Origin: Acidobacteriota bacterium
GTDB lineage: Bacteria > Acidobacteriota > Vicinamibacteria > Marinacidobacterales > Marinacidobacteraceae
NCBI GenBank assembly: GCA_022828085.1
Contig: JAJEIY010000036.1
Location: 87,783 to 151,782 of the forward strand
Reading direction: 5' to 3'
DNA length: 64,000 nucleotides
The position numbers were made by a program, and so were the translations under genes. Positions within the stretch are counted from its first letter, which is position 1. The number at the start of each line of letters is the position of its first letter. The notes beneath the pieces were generated by a model. The model made no database searches. It was given only the letters and a program-made list of their open reading frames with translations, and was not told the origin of the DNA. This document shows positions 27,438-36,730 of this stretch, one piece after another.

Positions 27438-28646
27438 ATGGTCCACTTGCGAGTCCTCATCCTGGCAATGCTGCTGCCGGCGTCCGCGTCGGTTCGGGGA
27501 AGCGACGGACGCGGAACGGTAACGCCTCCATCCGCTGCGTCGCTTCGCACGACGGCTCCACCCCCCGGGTTGGTGGCCGCGGCGGCGGACCGGCAGGCCT
27601 CGGGAACGGTCCGAGCCACGGCAGCCGACCTGGAATGGGCCCGCGAGTTCGTGGCGCGCCAGTACGTCGTGGACGGCACCGCCAGCAGCCTGGCCAGGGT
27701 GGATCCGCACTGCCGGACCGGGTGTGAGCTTTCCGTCTTTCCCGGCGCCGGCGCGGGTGACTTCGGCACGCTCAAGGCGGTCACCGGGATCGACATGGGC
27801 ATCTTCAGCATGAGCGGTTTCGGGCTGGAGGGGATGATCGACTTCCGCAACCGGACCGACAACGGCACGATCGCCGGCGCCCGGGTGGTCCTCACCTGGG
27901 AGGACATCGAAACCGCGCGCGAGCACGGGGAGTACGCGTATGTCTTCTATTTCCAGTCCCGGGTGGCGCCGCAATGGCAGCTTGACGGCGACTTGTCCAA
28001 CCTGAGCCGCTGGTACGCCGAGGGTCTCCGGGTGCTCCAGCTTCGCTACGGCGACAAGGAGGGACACGAACCGGATGAACGGCTCGCCTACGGTTCCTAC
28101 GAGGGAGATGAGCGAGGGATGACGGAGCTGGGTCGCCGGGCCATCGCGGAAATGAACCGGCTGGGCATGATCGTGGACGTCTCCCACCTGAGCCGGCAAT
28201 CCACGCTCGATGCCGCGGCTCTCTCGAACAAACCGGTCCTCGCGAGCCACGCGAACGCCGAGGCCCTCACTCCGCAGGACCGCACCAAGGACGACGACGA
28301 GCTGAGGGCCATTGCCGCGACGGGCGGCGTCATCGGGGTCACGCCGATCGGCTGGATGCTGGACCGGGACGGCGATGGGAAGGCGGGGATGGAGGACATG
28401 GTCGCGCACGTCGAGTACATCGCGGGACTCGTCGGAATCGATCACGTGGGACTCTCGACCGATGCGGCGCTCGACGGCTGGGACCCGGACTCGAGGCACT
28501 ACGCGGACGCCGGGCTCGCGGCCTTCGACCGCTGGGTACGCCTCACCGCCGAACTGCACGCGCGCGGCTGGAGCGAGCAGGATCTGACGAAGCTGCTCGG
28601 GGGCAACTTCCTCCGGGTGTTGCGGGACGTCCTTTCCGGCCGTTGA
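27438..28646 (+). CDS. M19 renal-dipeptidase-like protein, degenerate metal site
   Basis: I chose the ATG at 27438 because GGGAGG precedes it by about 8 bp and a signal peptide follows (MVHLRVLILAMLLPASASVRG). The TIM-barrel of peptidase M19 is evident: LGMIVDVSHLSRQSTLDA, KPVLASHANAEAL, GGVIGVTPIGW and GLVGIDHVGLSTDAALDGW. The two His ligands and the last Asp are present. The opening HxD motif of the family is replaced (YVVDGTASSLAR), and the bridging Glu segment reads YFQSR. Dipeptidase activity is therefore doubtful. The gene end overlaps a TTG, and the TPR-VWA pair follows. Confidence 0.8.
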   Translation: MVHLRVLILAMLLPASASVRGSDGRGTVTPPSAASLRTTAPPPGLVAAAADRQASGTVRATAADLEWAREFVARQYVVDGTASSLARVDPHCRTGCELSVFPGAGAGDFGTLKAVTGIDMGIFSMSGFGLEGMIDFRNRTDNGTIAGARVVLTWEDIETAREHGEYAYVFYFQSRVAPQWQLDGDLSNLSRWYAEGLRVLQLRYGDKEGHEPDERLAYGSYEGDERGMTELGRRAIAEMNRLGMIVDVSHLSRQSTLDAAALSNKPVLASHANAEALTPQDRTKDDDELRAIAATGGVIGVTPIGWMLDRDGDGKAGMEDMVAHVEYIAGLVGIDHVGLSTDAALDGWDPDSRHYADAGLAAFDRWVRLTAELHARGWSEQDLTKLLGGNFLRVLRDVLSGR

Positions 28647-28698
28647 AGGGAAGCCGGCCGGAGCCGCAAGCGACACGGGCCGCTGGCACGCATCCTGC

Positions 28699-28704
28699 TA
28701 CATT
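28699..28704 (+). promoter_or_regulatory. Putative -10 element (TACATT)
   Basis: GCTACATT lies 16 bp before the GTG start of the second TPR gene, resembling the AT hexamers ahead of other exported-protein genes here. Confidence 0.3.
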
Positions 28705-28720
28705 CACCCATCCCAAGACA

Positions 28721-29722
28721 GTGCGTTTCCTCCCGATTTCCGTTGTCCTGTCGCTGGCCGCCGCGTTCGGCGCGCCCGGCGCCGTGCCGGCTCAGGGCCG
28801 CCTCGATGCGACCGGCTACCAGGAGCTGCTGAACGAGGTCCGCGGCGGGCTCTTCATCAGTTCCGGCCGCGTGCTCGCCGGGTTCGATCCGGATTCCGTG
28901 GAGCGGGTGGTCGGCGACTTCATCGCGTCCACGCCCGGCGCGCGGGAACTCAAGGCGGCGGCGCTCCTGCACACCGAAGCGACCGCCCATGGTCATCCCG
29001 AGACCCATCTCCAGATGGCGCGGAATCTGCTCAAGGCGATTCCGGATCCGGAGGACCGCAACGACTGGATCCGCCGGTGGTGGCTGGCGCTTTGCTATTC
29101 CTACCAGGTGCAGCTTTCGGTCGGGCCCGGGGTGGCGGCTTTCGAGAGGGCCCTGGAGGATCTGCCTGGTGACCCCGATGTCCGGCGGTCGTTCGCGGCG
29201 GCGCTGTGGATGTTCGGGAAACAGCGCGAGGAACCGACCTACCTGACGCGCGCCGGTGTGATGCTCCAGCAACTCCTCGAGGAGACTCCGGACGATCCCG
29301 AACTGCGGATCCGCTTTGCGGGCGTGCTTCTGGATCTCGGGCGCGCGGAGGACGCCGCCTTCGTCCTGGACGAGCTCGGAGACGTCCGCCTGCAATCGGG
29401 ACCCCGGCTGGCCTCGCTGCTCATTCGGGGCGAGATCGCGCTCGGGGCCGGGGAGTTCGCCGCCGCCGAGGCCGCCTTTGCCGAGGCCGTCCGGCGCTCG
29501 CGGCGCTCGCCGGCGGCGGTTGCCGGCCTGGTGGCGGCGCGACTGAGCCAGGGTGACGCGGAGGGTGCCGCCGAGGCGGCCGGGGCCCTCCTGGCGCGGG
29601 CGCAAACGGGGTGGGAACCCGAATGGCGCTACTGGCTCGGTCCGGCCCTTGACTATCCCGGGATCTTCGAGGCGATGAAGAACGAGGTGCGGGAGCCCGC
29701 GGAGGGAGGCAGCGAACGATGA
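28721..29722 (+). CDS. Exported TPR protein, second TPR-VWA pair
   Basis: The GTG at 28721 is chosen because it yields a signal peptide (MRFLPISVVLSLAAAFGAPGAVPAQ); a TTG at 28643 would bury it. The 333-residue product is alpha-helical: LDATGYQELLNEVRGGLFISSGRVLAGF, KAAALLHTEATAHGHPETHLQMARNLL, then TPR-like repeats to the end (AGVLLDLGRAEDAAFVLDELG, RGEIALGAGEFAAAEAAFAEAV). It is paralogous to the 23147 protein. Its stop overlaps the ATG of the VWA gene. Confidence 0.78.
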   Translation: MRFLPISVVLSLAAAFGAPGAVPAQGRLDATGYQELLNEVRGGLFISSGRVLAGFDPDSVERVVGDFIASTPGARELKAAALLHTEATAHGHPETHLQMARNLLKAIPDPEDRNDWIRRWWLALCYSYQVQLSVGPGVAAFERALEDLPGDPDVRRSFAAALWMFGKQREEPTYLTRAGVMLQQLLEETPDDPELRIRFAGVLLDLGRAEDAAFVLDELGDVRLQSGPRLASLLIRGEIALGAGEFAAAEAAFAEAVRRSRRSPAAVAGLVAARLSQGDAEGAAEAAGALLARAQTGWEPEWRYWLGPALDYPGIFEAMKNEVREPAEGGSER

Positions 29723-30600
29723 GAGGACTCACCGTGATCGCGCTCGGAGTCCTGGTCCCGGCGGTCCTTCTCGGCGGTGAAACGGCCAGATCCGCCGACG
29801 AGGAGGGTGCGCGCGAGCCAGCCGCCGCGGTTCGGATGCAGGCCCATCCCGAGGCGCCCTCGGCGCCCGGGGTGGGAGGCGCGGGTCTTGACCTCTTGCG
29901 TCGTCGGCGCGAGGAGCTGCCCCTGCCGGTCTGGACCGGGCAGGAACCGCTCTCGGTGGTCGCGGTGTTCGATCTGAGTTCCAGCGTCTCGGGAGCGCGG
30001 CTACGCGCCGCGGTCGCCGGGATCCAGTCGCTGTTTTCCTCGCTCGACGAGGAGGATCGTTGCGCGCTCCTCGGATTCACCCGTTCCGTGGAACTCCACG
30101 CCGGCTGGGATGGAACCTGCGCCGATGCCGCGGCTGCGGCCGCGGAGTTGCGCAGCGGCGGTCCGGCAGCGTTCAACAACGCGCTCACCCTGGCGTTCGG
30201 CCTCCTCGCGGACCGGCCGGGACGCCCGGTCGTGGTCGTCTTCACGGACGGCGTGGACGGGGCGAGCTGGGCTCGCGACTCGTGGCCGCTCTTTGCCGCC
30301 GCCGGGGTGCCCCCGACGGTGCTGGCGGTGACCGCCCCCCCGAACCTGACCCGGTCGGGCCGGGTCGGCGGGACCTACGGGAGCATCAGCGCCGACGACC
30401 TGGCGAACCAGATCACGTTCGAGGGCCGCCATCTGCAGGATGAGGGCCGCGACATGCGCGGTTTGAGGAATGTGGACCCGTTCTGGGCCTTGATCTACCT
30501 GGCCGAGATCAGCGGCGGACAGTTGATTCGCACCTCGGGTGAGGCCGCGGAGATCGAGGCCGCCCTCGCGGGCGCGCTCGGCGCCCTCCAGCCGGAATAG
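29719..30600 (+). CDS. Exported VWA-domain protein, second TPR-VWA pair
   Basis: A 293-residue protein with a signal peptide (MRGLTVIALGVLVPAVLLGG). A VWA domain has MIDAS VFDLSSSVSG (about residue 90), FTRSVELHAGW, FNNALTLAFGLLADRPGRPVVVVFTDGVDGASW and a C-terminal EISGGQLIRTSGEAAEIEAAL. Order and coupling copy the 23147-25178 pair, but the VWFA-related N-terminal ATREDF-type segment is absent, so the two VWA proteins have diverged. It probably acts in the periplasm with the TPR partner. Confidence 0.85.
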   Translation: MRGLTVIALGVLVPAVLLGGETARSADEEGAREPAAAVRMQAHPEAPSAPGVGGAGLDLLRRRREELPLPVWTGQEPLSVVAVFDLSSSVSGARLRAAVAGIQSLFSSLDEEDRCALLGFTRSVELHAGWDGTCADAAAAAAELRSGGPAAFNNALTLAFGLLADRPGRPVVVVFTDGVDGASWARDSWPLFAAAGVPPTVLAVTAPPNLTRSGRVGGTYGSISADDLANQITFEGRHLQDEGRDMRGLRNVDPFWALIYLAEISGGQLIRTSGEAAEIEAALAGALGALQPE

Positions 30601-30607
30601 CGCGGCC

Positions 30608-31699
30608 GTGGGCCCCGGAGGCGGGGGGAGGCCCCTCCGCGGAAGGGGAGCGGTGTCCAACCCCGCGGGCCGGTTCGAGGCGCTCCGCGAGGAGGCCTTC
30701 GACGACGGCTGGGACGCGCGCGATCCCCCGCCGGAACGCGTGCCGACCGAGGTCATCATCGATCGGACGAAGACGATCATCGCGCGGAACGACTCGCCGG
30801 ACATCCCCTTCGACCGTTCGATCAACCCGTATCGCGGCTGCGAGCACGGCTGCATCTACTGCTTTGCCCGTCCGAGCCACGCGTACCTCGGGTTCTCGCC
30901 CGGCCTCGATTTCGAGACGAAGATCGTGGCGAAGCCGGAGGCCGCGAACCTGCTGCGCCGGGAACTTCGAAAACGGGGCTACGAGGTCGGCCCGCTGGCG
31001 CTCGGCTCGAACACCGATCCCTACCAGCCGGTCGAGCGCGACCTCCGGATCACCCGGCAGCTCCTGGAGGTACTGAGCGAGGCGCGCCACCCCACCGGCA
31101 TCGTCACCAAATCGGCCCTGATCCTCCGGGACCTGGACATTATCGTCCCGATGGCGAAGGAGGGACTGGCCCAGGTGATGGTTTCCGTGACCACGCTCCG
31201 GCGGGACCTCGCCCGGGCCATGGAGCCCCGGGCGGCGGCGCCCGCGCGCCGGCTCGCGACGATCGCCGCGCTGCGCGAGGCCGGGGTTCCCGTCGGCGTA
31301 CTCGCGTCGCCGATGATCCCGGCGCTCAACGACTCCGAACTCGAGGTCATCCTGGAAGCCGCGGCGAGCGCGGGGGCGGGTTCGGCCGGCTTCATCCTGG
31401 TGCGGCTGCCGCACGAGCTGAAGGAACTGTTCTCCGAGTGGCTGAAGACGCACGTTCCCACGCGCGCCGCGCACGTGGAGAGCCTGATCCGGGACACCCG
31501 CGGCGGAGAGCTCTACGAGGCGAAGTTCGGGCAACGGATGCGGGGGCAGGGCCCTTACGCGGAGCTGCTGGCGACCCGGTTCCGGGTGGCCTCCCGGCGG
31601 TACGGGCTCGACAAGAAGCATCCCCCGTTCCGACTGGATCTCTTCCGTCCGCCCCGGGCGCCCGGCGCGCCGGAGTCGCTGTTTGACGGGCGTCGTTGA
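30608..31699 (+). CDS. PA0069-family radical SAM protein
   Basis: The GTG at 30608 gives 363 residues and places the family N-terminal motif GRGAVSNPAGRFE at residues 12-24. The 4Fe-4S cluster motif is CEHGCIYCFARPSH (CX3CX2C, about residues 78-91), with ALGSNTDPYQPVE and the C-terminal FGQRMRGQGPYAELLATRF typical of this group related to SplB. The reaction is unknown; relatives of DNA photoproduct lyase or tRNA modification have been suggested. The gene starts 8 bp after the VWA stop and is convergent with the M48 gene. Confidence 0.88.
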   Translation: MGPGGGGRPLRGRGAVSNPAGRFEALREEAFDDGWDARDPPPERVPTEVIIDRTKTIIARNDSPDIPFDRSINPYRGCEHGCIYCFARPSHAYLGFSPGLDFETKIVAKPEAANLLRRELRKRGYEVGPLALGSNTDPYQPVERDLRITRQLLEVLSEARHPTGIVTKSALILRDLDIIVPMAKEGLAQVMVSVTTLRRDLARAMEPRAAAPARRLATIAALREAGVPVGVLASPMIPALNDSELEVILEAAASAGAGSAGFILVRLPHELKELFSEWLKTHVPTRAAHVESLIRDTRGGELYEAKFGQRMRGQGPYAELLATRFRVASRRYGLDKKHPPFRLDLFRPPRAPGAPESLFDGRR

Positions 31700-31715
31700 G
31701 CGGCCCGCGCCCGAG

Positions 31716-32858
31716 TCAACGTTCGTTCGTGCGGTTCGGAACGAGCGGCTCTTCCGCGGCCTGTTTCGCTTCGATCTCGGCGTGCGCGGCGTCGAGGCGG
31801 ACGAAGCGCTCCGGAGTCGAAGGGTGGGTGGATCGGTGGTCGTTCTTGATGGCCCCGGTGTGCTCGACCGCCATCCGGCGCCAGAACCGCGCGACCTCGG
31901 CGGTTTCCACTCCGGCGCGCGCCAGCAGGTACATCCCCACGTAGTCGGCCTCCCGTTCGAAGTCCTGACTGTAGGCGCGCGACCCGGCGGCGAGCCCGGC
32001 GGCGGTCAGCACGCCGCCCGAGTCCACGCCGGTCGCCCGCGCGAGGAGGATGTCGGCGGCCAGCCCCAACAGACCGCCGACGGCCATGTTCTGCCTCCGG
32101 TCGCTCAGGTGTCCTGCGAGGTTGTGGGCCAGTTCATGGGCGATGACCACCTGCAGCTCCTCGTCGCTTTCGGTGAACCGCAGCATGCCGTTCGTGATGT
32201 AGGCCGCCGACCCGTCCGCGTAGGCGTTGATCGCATCGCTTTCGGCGAGGACGACCGGATACGCGCAGACCAGGTCGGGAACGAGTTCCTGAATGTACGG
32301 TTCGCCGTCGCGCTCGAGCCGGACGGTCACCGCCGGGAAGGGCGGCGGACCGGAGGCGAACTCTGCGAGCCACCGGAGTCCCTGTTCGACCCCTGCCTCC
32401 CCTTCGTTCAGCCGGTAGCGGCCCACGTGGGTGAGTACGTCCCCGGGCTGGATGTCGGCGTAGTCCGCCGGGCCGCCGCGGACCACGGTCGTCACGGTGG
32501 GCAGCAGTCCGAGGCTGAGCACGCTTGAAACCGCCGCCCGCTCGCCCGGCTCGTAGCGCCCGGAGGAATCGAACGCGAAGCCGAAGCCGGCTGCCACACG
32601 GTCGCCGCAGAGGACTGCTCCGTCGCGCCGGAGTGGCCAGGACAGGTCGGCGAGGCGCTGCCGACGCTCCTGTTGGACCTGGAACGCGAGCTCCTGCTGG
32701 ATGCGGCGTTCCCGAGCGAGCGCGCTCCGGTCCGCCGTCGGTAGGGTGCTGCGCGGCGCCGCACACGCCGCCGACAACGCCAGCGTTCCGATGGCGATGA
32801 TCAGGTTTCCACACAACGGGCGTCCGGGGTGCGGGGAGTCGCCTGCCACGGCGCGCAT
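31716..32858 (-). CDS. M48-family metalloprotease lipoprotein with PDZ-like domain
   Basis: A 380-residue protein. A lipobox LALSAAC near residues 26-32 predicts an outer- or inner-membrane lipoprotein. A PDZ-like stretch (VVRGGPADYADIQPGDVLTHVGRYRLNEGEAG, about 127-158) precedes the protease core. The zinc site is VIAHELAHNLAGH (about 239-251) with the third ligand in DFEREADYVGMYLL. This combination resembles periplasmic quality-control peptidases of the BepA/LoiP kind, but with an added PDZ. It is convergent with the radical SAM gene. Confidence 0.88.
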   Translation of the reverse strand: MRAVAGDSPHPGRPLCGNLIIAIGTLALSAACAAPRSTLPTADRSALARERRIQQELAFQVQQERRQRLADLSWPLRRDGAVLCGDRVAAGFGFAFDSSGRYEPGERAAVSSVLSLGLLPTVTTVVRGGPADYADIQPGDVLTHVGRYRLNEGEAGVEQGLRWLAEFASGPPPFPAVTVRLERDGEPYIQELVPDLVCAYPVVLAESDAINAYADGSAAYITNGMLRFTESDEELQVVIAHELAHNLAGHLSDRRQNMAVGGLLGLAADILLARATGVDSGGVLTAAGLAAGSRAYSQDFEREADYVGMYLLARAGVETAEVARFWRRMAVEHTGAIKNDHRSTHPSTPERFVRLDAAHAEIEAKQAAEEPLVPNRTNER

Positions 32859-32923
32859 GGTACCCGGCGGCGCGGCACGGCGAGCGGCAATCCCGTAGGC
32901 TTGCTCCGGGAGGCAGTTTGCCC

Positions 32924-34123
32924 ATGAGACACCGCTTCGCGCTCTTCGCCGCGCCGCTGCTTGCGTCCGGTCTCGCCGTCGTCCCCGCGCTCGCCCAGGA
33001 CGGGCCCCGCGCCCGCGATCTCGGGGTGCCCTTCGAGGGCACTCCGGGGCCCCTGAACGCCATCACCGACGTGGCCGGGATCGAAGTCGGCCACCACACC
33101 ATCATCCGGGGGGAGGGGGAGCTGGTAGTCGGGGAAGGACCGGTCCGCACCGGGGTCACCGCCGTCCTGCCCCGCGGCCGCGCCAGCCGCGGCCGGGTGT
33201 TCGCCGCCTGGTTCACCCTGAACGGCAACGGTGAGATGACCGGGACCACCTGGCTTCGCGATCGGGGCATCCTGGAAGGGGCGGTGATGATCACGAACAC
33301 CCACAGCGTCGGGGCCGTCCACGAAGCCACGATCGCCTGGGCGCAGGCGAACCTCGACGCGCCGGACTGGAGCCTGCCGGTGGTGGCCGAGACCTGGGAC
33401 GGCTTCCTCAACGACATCAACGGCTTTCACGTCCGGCAGGAACACGTCTTCGCGGCGCTCGATTCGGCGCGGGGCGGGCCGGTCGCCGAAGGTTCGGTGG
33501 GAGGCGGCACCGGCATGCGCACCTTCGGCTTCAAGGCCGGGATCGGCACCTCGTCCCGGATCGTGGAGGCCGGGGGCAACGAGTACACGATCGGCGTGCT
33601 CGTGCAGTCGAACTTCGGGAGCCGGAACCTGATGACGGTGGCCGGGGTTCCCGTCGGGCGGGAGATCCCGGACCTGACGCCCGAACGGGGCCCCTTCGAC
33701 ACCCCGCCGGGTGAGGACGGAGACGCCTACGGCCGCGACGGCTCGATCATCATCGTGGCGGCCACCGACGCGCCGCTGCTGCCGCACCAGCTCAACCGCT
33801 TCATCCGCCGCACCACGCTCGCGCTCGGGCGGGTCGGCAGCATCGCCTCGAACGGCTCGGGCGACATCTTCATCGCCTTTTCCACGGCCAACGAGGAGGC
33901 CGCCCACAACGAGGGCGGCGTCGCCCCGCTCGAAAACCTCGCGAACAACAACATCAACCCCCTCTTCGAGGGAGTGGTGCAGGCCACCGAGGAGGCCATC
34001 GTCAACGCCGTGGTGGCGGGACGGGACATGGTCGGCGCGAACGGGCGCAAAATCTACGGGTTACCGCACGACCGGCTGCGCGACATCCTGCGCCGCTACA
34101 ACCGGCTGGCGGAGCCGGAGTAG
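32924..34123 (+). CDS. P1-family (DmpA-type, S58) aminopeptidase, exported
   Basis: The ATG at 32924 begins a signal peptide (MRHRFALFAAPLLASGLAVVPALAQ); a TTG at 32918 is also preceded by GGGAGG. The 399-residue protein has the whole DmpA fold: GPLNAITDVAGIEVGHHT, TGVTAVLPRG, the SVGGGTGMRTFGFKAGIGTSSR loop, and the autocleavage Gly-Ser in DGSIIIVAATDAPL (about residue 274), which generates the N-terminal serine nucleophile. C-terminal NNNINPLFEGVVQATEEAIVNA fits. Family members release N-terminal amino acids, some with D-specificity. Confidence 0.93.
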   Translation: MRHRFALFAAPLLASGLAVVPALAQDGPRARDLGVPFEGTPGPLNAITDVAGIEVGHHTIIRGEGELVVGEGPVRTGVTAVLPRGRASRGRVFAAWFTLNGNGEMTGTTWLRDRGILEGAVMITNTHSVGAVHEATIAWAQANLDAPDWSLPVVAETWDGFLNDINGFHVRQEHVFAALDSARGGPVAEGSVGGGTGMRTFGFKAGIGTSSRIVEAGGNEYTIGVLVQSNFGSRNLMTVAGVPVGREIPDLTPERGPFDTPPGEDGDAYGRDGSIIIVAATDAPLLPHQLNRFIRRTTLALGRVGSIASNGSGDIFIAFSTANEEAAHNEGGVAPLENLANNNINPLFEGVVQATEEAIVNAVVAGRDMVGANGRKIYGLPHDRLRDILRRYNRLAEPE

Positions 34124-34135
34124 CGCCGTTCGGCC

Positions 34136-35725
34136 TCAGCGCCGCTTCGGCGGCGTCCCGTAGGGGTAGAACTCGCTCAGGTCGACGTTCTCGTAGGGCA
34201 GGGCGTCCAGAAACGTGGTCCCCACGAACGGCTCGGGCGCCTCGACGATCTGGATGGTGCGGGCATAGCCGGTCTCGTCGAAGCCGCGCCGGAAATGGAC
34301 CCGGGACTTGACCACGAAGACCTCGTAGTCATCGGGGTTGATCGAGCCGATCCGGAACGCCTCCGGGTAGAGCACCTGCTCGTAGGCGGGAACCAGGAAG
34401 ACGACGTTGCCGTCCCCGAAGGAGACGACGGCGATCCGGTCGTAGCCGAAACCCTCGTCGAAGTACTCGAGCGTCCCGGTGATGCGCGTGGGGGAGCCGC
34501 CGGAGGGGGTGAACCCGCCGATTTCATAGTCGAACGGATCGCCCGGCTGGACGTCCTCGGCCGCGAGCGCTTCCAGGGTGGCGGGCGAACTGATCGTGCC
34601 GTAGAGGGTCTTGCCGATCCCCGCCTCCGTGAAGGCGTTCAGGATGTGCGTCGCATCGCCGGGGCGGTCGCTGTGATCGCCGACCGCCACCGGCGTCTCG
34701 CCGGCCGCAATCGCCGCTGAGACGATCCGCGCGGCCTCCTCGGGGCCGGGATACGTGCCGAGGGCGAAGTCCTCGCGGACCCGCCAGATGAAGTCGTCCA
34801 TGTCGTCGGCGATCCGGTCCGCGAGTTCCTGGTCGCCGTTCGTCATGACGTGGACGGTGGCGCCCACGTCGGGGACGTCCGACCAGGGATAGCCGTAGAA
34901 GACGCTCACGTAGGCATCGTGCTCGCGCGCCTCCCAGCGGCGCGCCCGCTCCATGATGTCCATCGCGGGGGACTGGCCGGTCCACTGCAGTACGGTGGCG
35001 GTGATGACCCCGGGCTTGCGGGTGGCGGTGGTGGGTTCGTATTCGCCCCGCGCGCTGATCCGGAGGGCGCGGGCGGCGCGCTCACCCTGGATGTAGGAGT
35101 CGTAGTGGGGGAAGCGCTTGGTCACGAAGGCGAAGTTGGCGTGCTCGAGGAACTCGCCGTCCTCGTTCCCGTGGAGGTCGAAGGTGCCGGCGATGGGAAC
35201 GTCGGGACCGACGAGCTCGCGGAAGCGGCGGGCGATCTCGGCTTCGGGGCGGGGGACGTCCCGTACCGCCATGGCCCCGTGGAGCGCGAGATAGACCCCG
35301 TCCACCGGCAGTTGCTGCTCGAGCTCGGCGAGCATGGCGTTCAGGAAGTGGTCGAAGGTCTCCTTCGTGTTCCAGCTTCGCGAGGAGCCCCCGAACACTC
35401 CCACCGGCGAACTCAGCGGCACGAGCTCCACGTCGCCGAACTCGCGGGCGCGCTGGACGAAGCCGCCCACGTAGCCGCCGGAGCCGAGCAGCGCCTCGCC
35501 GGTAACCGGCTCGCTGACCCGAAGCCAGTCGTCGACTTCGGTGTCTCCGCCGGGACAAAACGTGCAGGTCTCGTGCGCGAAGCGCGCCACCGCGATGCGG
35601 AGTTCGGGTTCGGCGGGCGGGGCGCCGCACGCGGAGAGAGCCGTGGTGGACGCGGCGGCCAGCAGCGCCAGCCGTGCGAGTCGCCGGCCGGCGACGGAAT
35701 CCTTGGCAATCGGGTCTTGCGTCAT
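34136..35725 (-). CDS. M81-family metallopeptidase (MlrC-like) lipoprotein
   Basis: A 529-residue protein with a lipobox TALSAC (about 28-33). The MlrC signature runs from IAVARFAHETCTFCPGG (zinc-binding HET) through VYLALHGAMAV, GTFDLHGNEDGEFLEHANFAFVTKRFPHYDSY and GDHSDRPGDATHILNAF to FVVKSRVHFRRGFD. MlrC was named for the last step of microcystin breakdown, but the family is wide and its usual substrate is unknown. The ATG overlaps the stop of the Fe-S gene upstream, placing it last in a minus-strand operon. Confidence 0.92.
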   Translation of the reverse strand: MTQDPIAKDSVAGRRLARLALLAAASTTALSACGAPPAEPELRIAVARFAHETCTFCPGGDTEVDDWLRVSEPVTGEALLGSGGYVGGFVQRAREFGDVELVPLSSPVGVFGGSSRSWNTKETFDHFLNAMLAELEQQLPVDGVYLALHGAMAVRDVPRPEAEIARRFRELVGPDVPIAGTFDLHGNEDGEFLEHANFAFVTKRFPHYDSYIQGERAARALRISARGEYEPTTATRKPGVITATVLQWTGQSPAMDIMERARRWEAREHDAYVSVFYGYPWSDVPDVGATVHVMTNGDQELADRIADDMDDFIWRVREDFALGTYPGPEEAARIVSAAIAAGETPVAVGDHSDRPGDATHILNAFTEAGIGKTLYGTISSPATLEALAAEDVQPGDPFDYEIGGFTPSGGSPTRITGTLEYFDEGFGYDRIAVVSFGDGNVVFLVPAYEQVLYPEAFRIGSINPDDYEVFVVKSRVHFRRGFDETGYARTIQIVEAPEPFVGTTFLDALPYENVDLSEFYPYGTPPKRR

Positions 35726-36720
35726 TGTTCGTCCTCGAGAGTGGGGGGTTGGGGGCGCGCCCGTTCGCGCTTCGCCAGCATCAGGTCGCTCAGGGTCTCA
35801 CCCCGGCCGGGCTCCGACCAGGGACAGACCTCGATGCAGATGGCGCAGCCGTAGGTCTTGGTGAAGTAGGGAACGCACTTGTCGAAGTCCACGTACCAGC
35901 GCTGCTCCCCGCGGATCCACTGCTTTTCCTCGTGGATCGCGTCGGGCGGACAGTCGATCACGCAGCGGCGGCAGTGGGCGCAGACGTCGTCCACCCCGAT
36001 GTCGCGCGGGGCGTCGAGCGCCAGCGGCATGTCGGTGAGCACCGCGGCCAGCCGGAAGTTGGAGCCGTGCTCGCGGCTGATCATCGAGCCGTGTTTGCCG
36101 AGTTCGCCGAGTCCGGCGCGGACCGCCAGCGGGATGTGGAGGATGTCGGTGGCGTTCGGGTCCCCATAGGCCTTCGCCGGGAAGCCCCGGCGGCGGATCT
36201 CCCGGCCGAGGCGCATGGCGATGAGGCCGATCCGGCGGTAGGTCCGCATCACCTCGGCCGCCCCCCGGGGACGCGCCGCATGCGCCATCTCCTCCCGCAC
36301 CATCGGGAGCCCGATGCAGACGGCGGTGCGGTACGGCGCCTCGCGTCCCTCGAAGACGTCCGTTTCCCGGATCTCCGCGACTCCGACGAGGCTCGCCCCT
36401 GCTTCGCGGGCGGCCGTCTTCACGAATGCGGCGTTTTTCTCGGGGCCCTCATCCACGACCCGGCGGGCCACCGGGCCCCGCTCCTTCCGCAGTTCGAACT
36501 TGTTGAGGAGCCGGTGCCGGACCACCTGCCAGGGGTTGACGCACATGAAGAAGTCGTCGAGTCCCTGCCAGTCGATCGGTTTGGTCGAATCGGCGTTGTG
36601 GAACACCTGGGTGGCCCGGCGCGGCTCGCGCTCCCCGTGTCCGTTGATCTCGTTGCCCGAACGCGGAGGAACGCGGTAGCCGAAGGCGTACTCGGCCGGC
36701 GGGACGTCGCGGATCTTCAT
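35722..36720 (-). CDS. Double 4Fe-4S protein related to QueG and reductive dehalogenases
   Basis: A 332-residue protein without a signal peptide. The C-terminal third carries two ferredoxin-type clusters: CAHCRRCVIDCPPDAI and, after KCVPYFTKTYG, CAICIEVCPWS, the spacing seen in epoxyqueuosine reductase and RdhA proteins. The middle (HIPLAVRAGLGELGKHGSMISREHGSNFRLAAVLTDMPL) matches the corrinoid-binding reductase core. The first 80 residues are unlike QueG. No Tat signal is seen, so it is cytoplasmic unless held by the small membrane protein encoded just upstream. The substrate is unknown. Confidence 0.85.
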   Translation of the reverse strand: MKIRDVPPAEYAFGYRVPPRSGNEINGHGEREPRRATQVFHNADSTKPIDWQGLDDFFMCVNPWQVVRHRLLNKFELRKERGPVARRVVDEGPEKNAAFVKTAAREAGASLVGVAEIRETDVFEGREAPYRTAVCIGLPMVREEMAHAARPRGAAEVMRTYRRIGLIAMRLGREIRRRGFPAKAYGDPNATDILHIPLAVRAGLGELGKHGSMISREHGSNFRLAAVLTDMPLALDAPRDIGVDDVCAHCRRCVIDCPPDAIHEEKQWIRGEQRWYVDFDKCVPYFTKTYGCAICIEVCPWSEPGRGETLSDLMLAKRERARPQPPTLEDEQ

Positions 36721-36730
36721 CGGCGGACGG

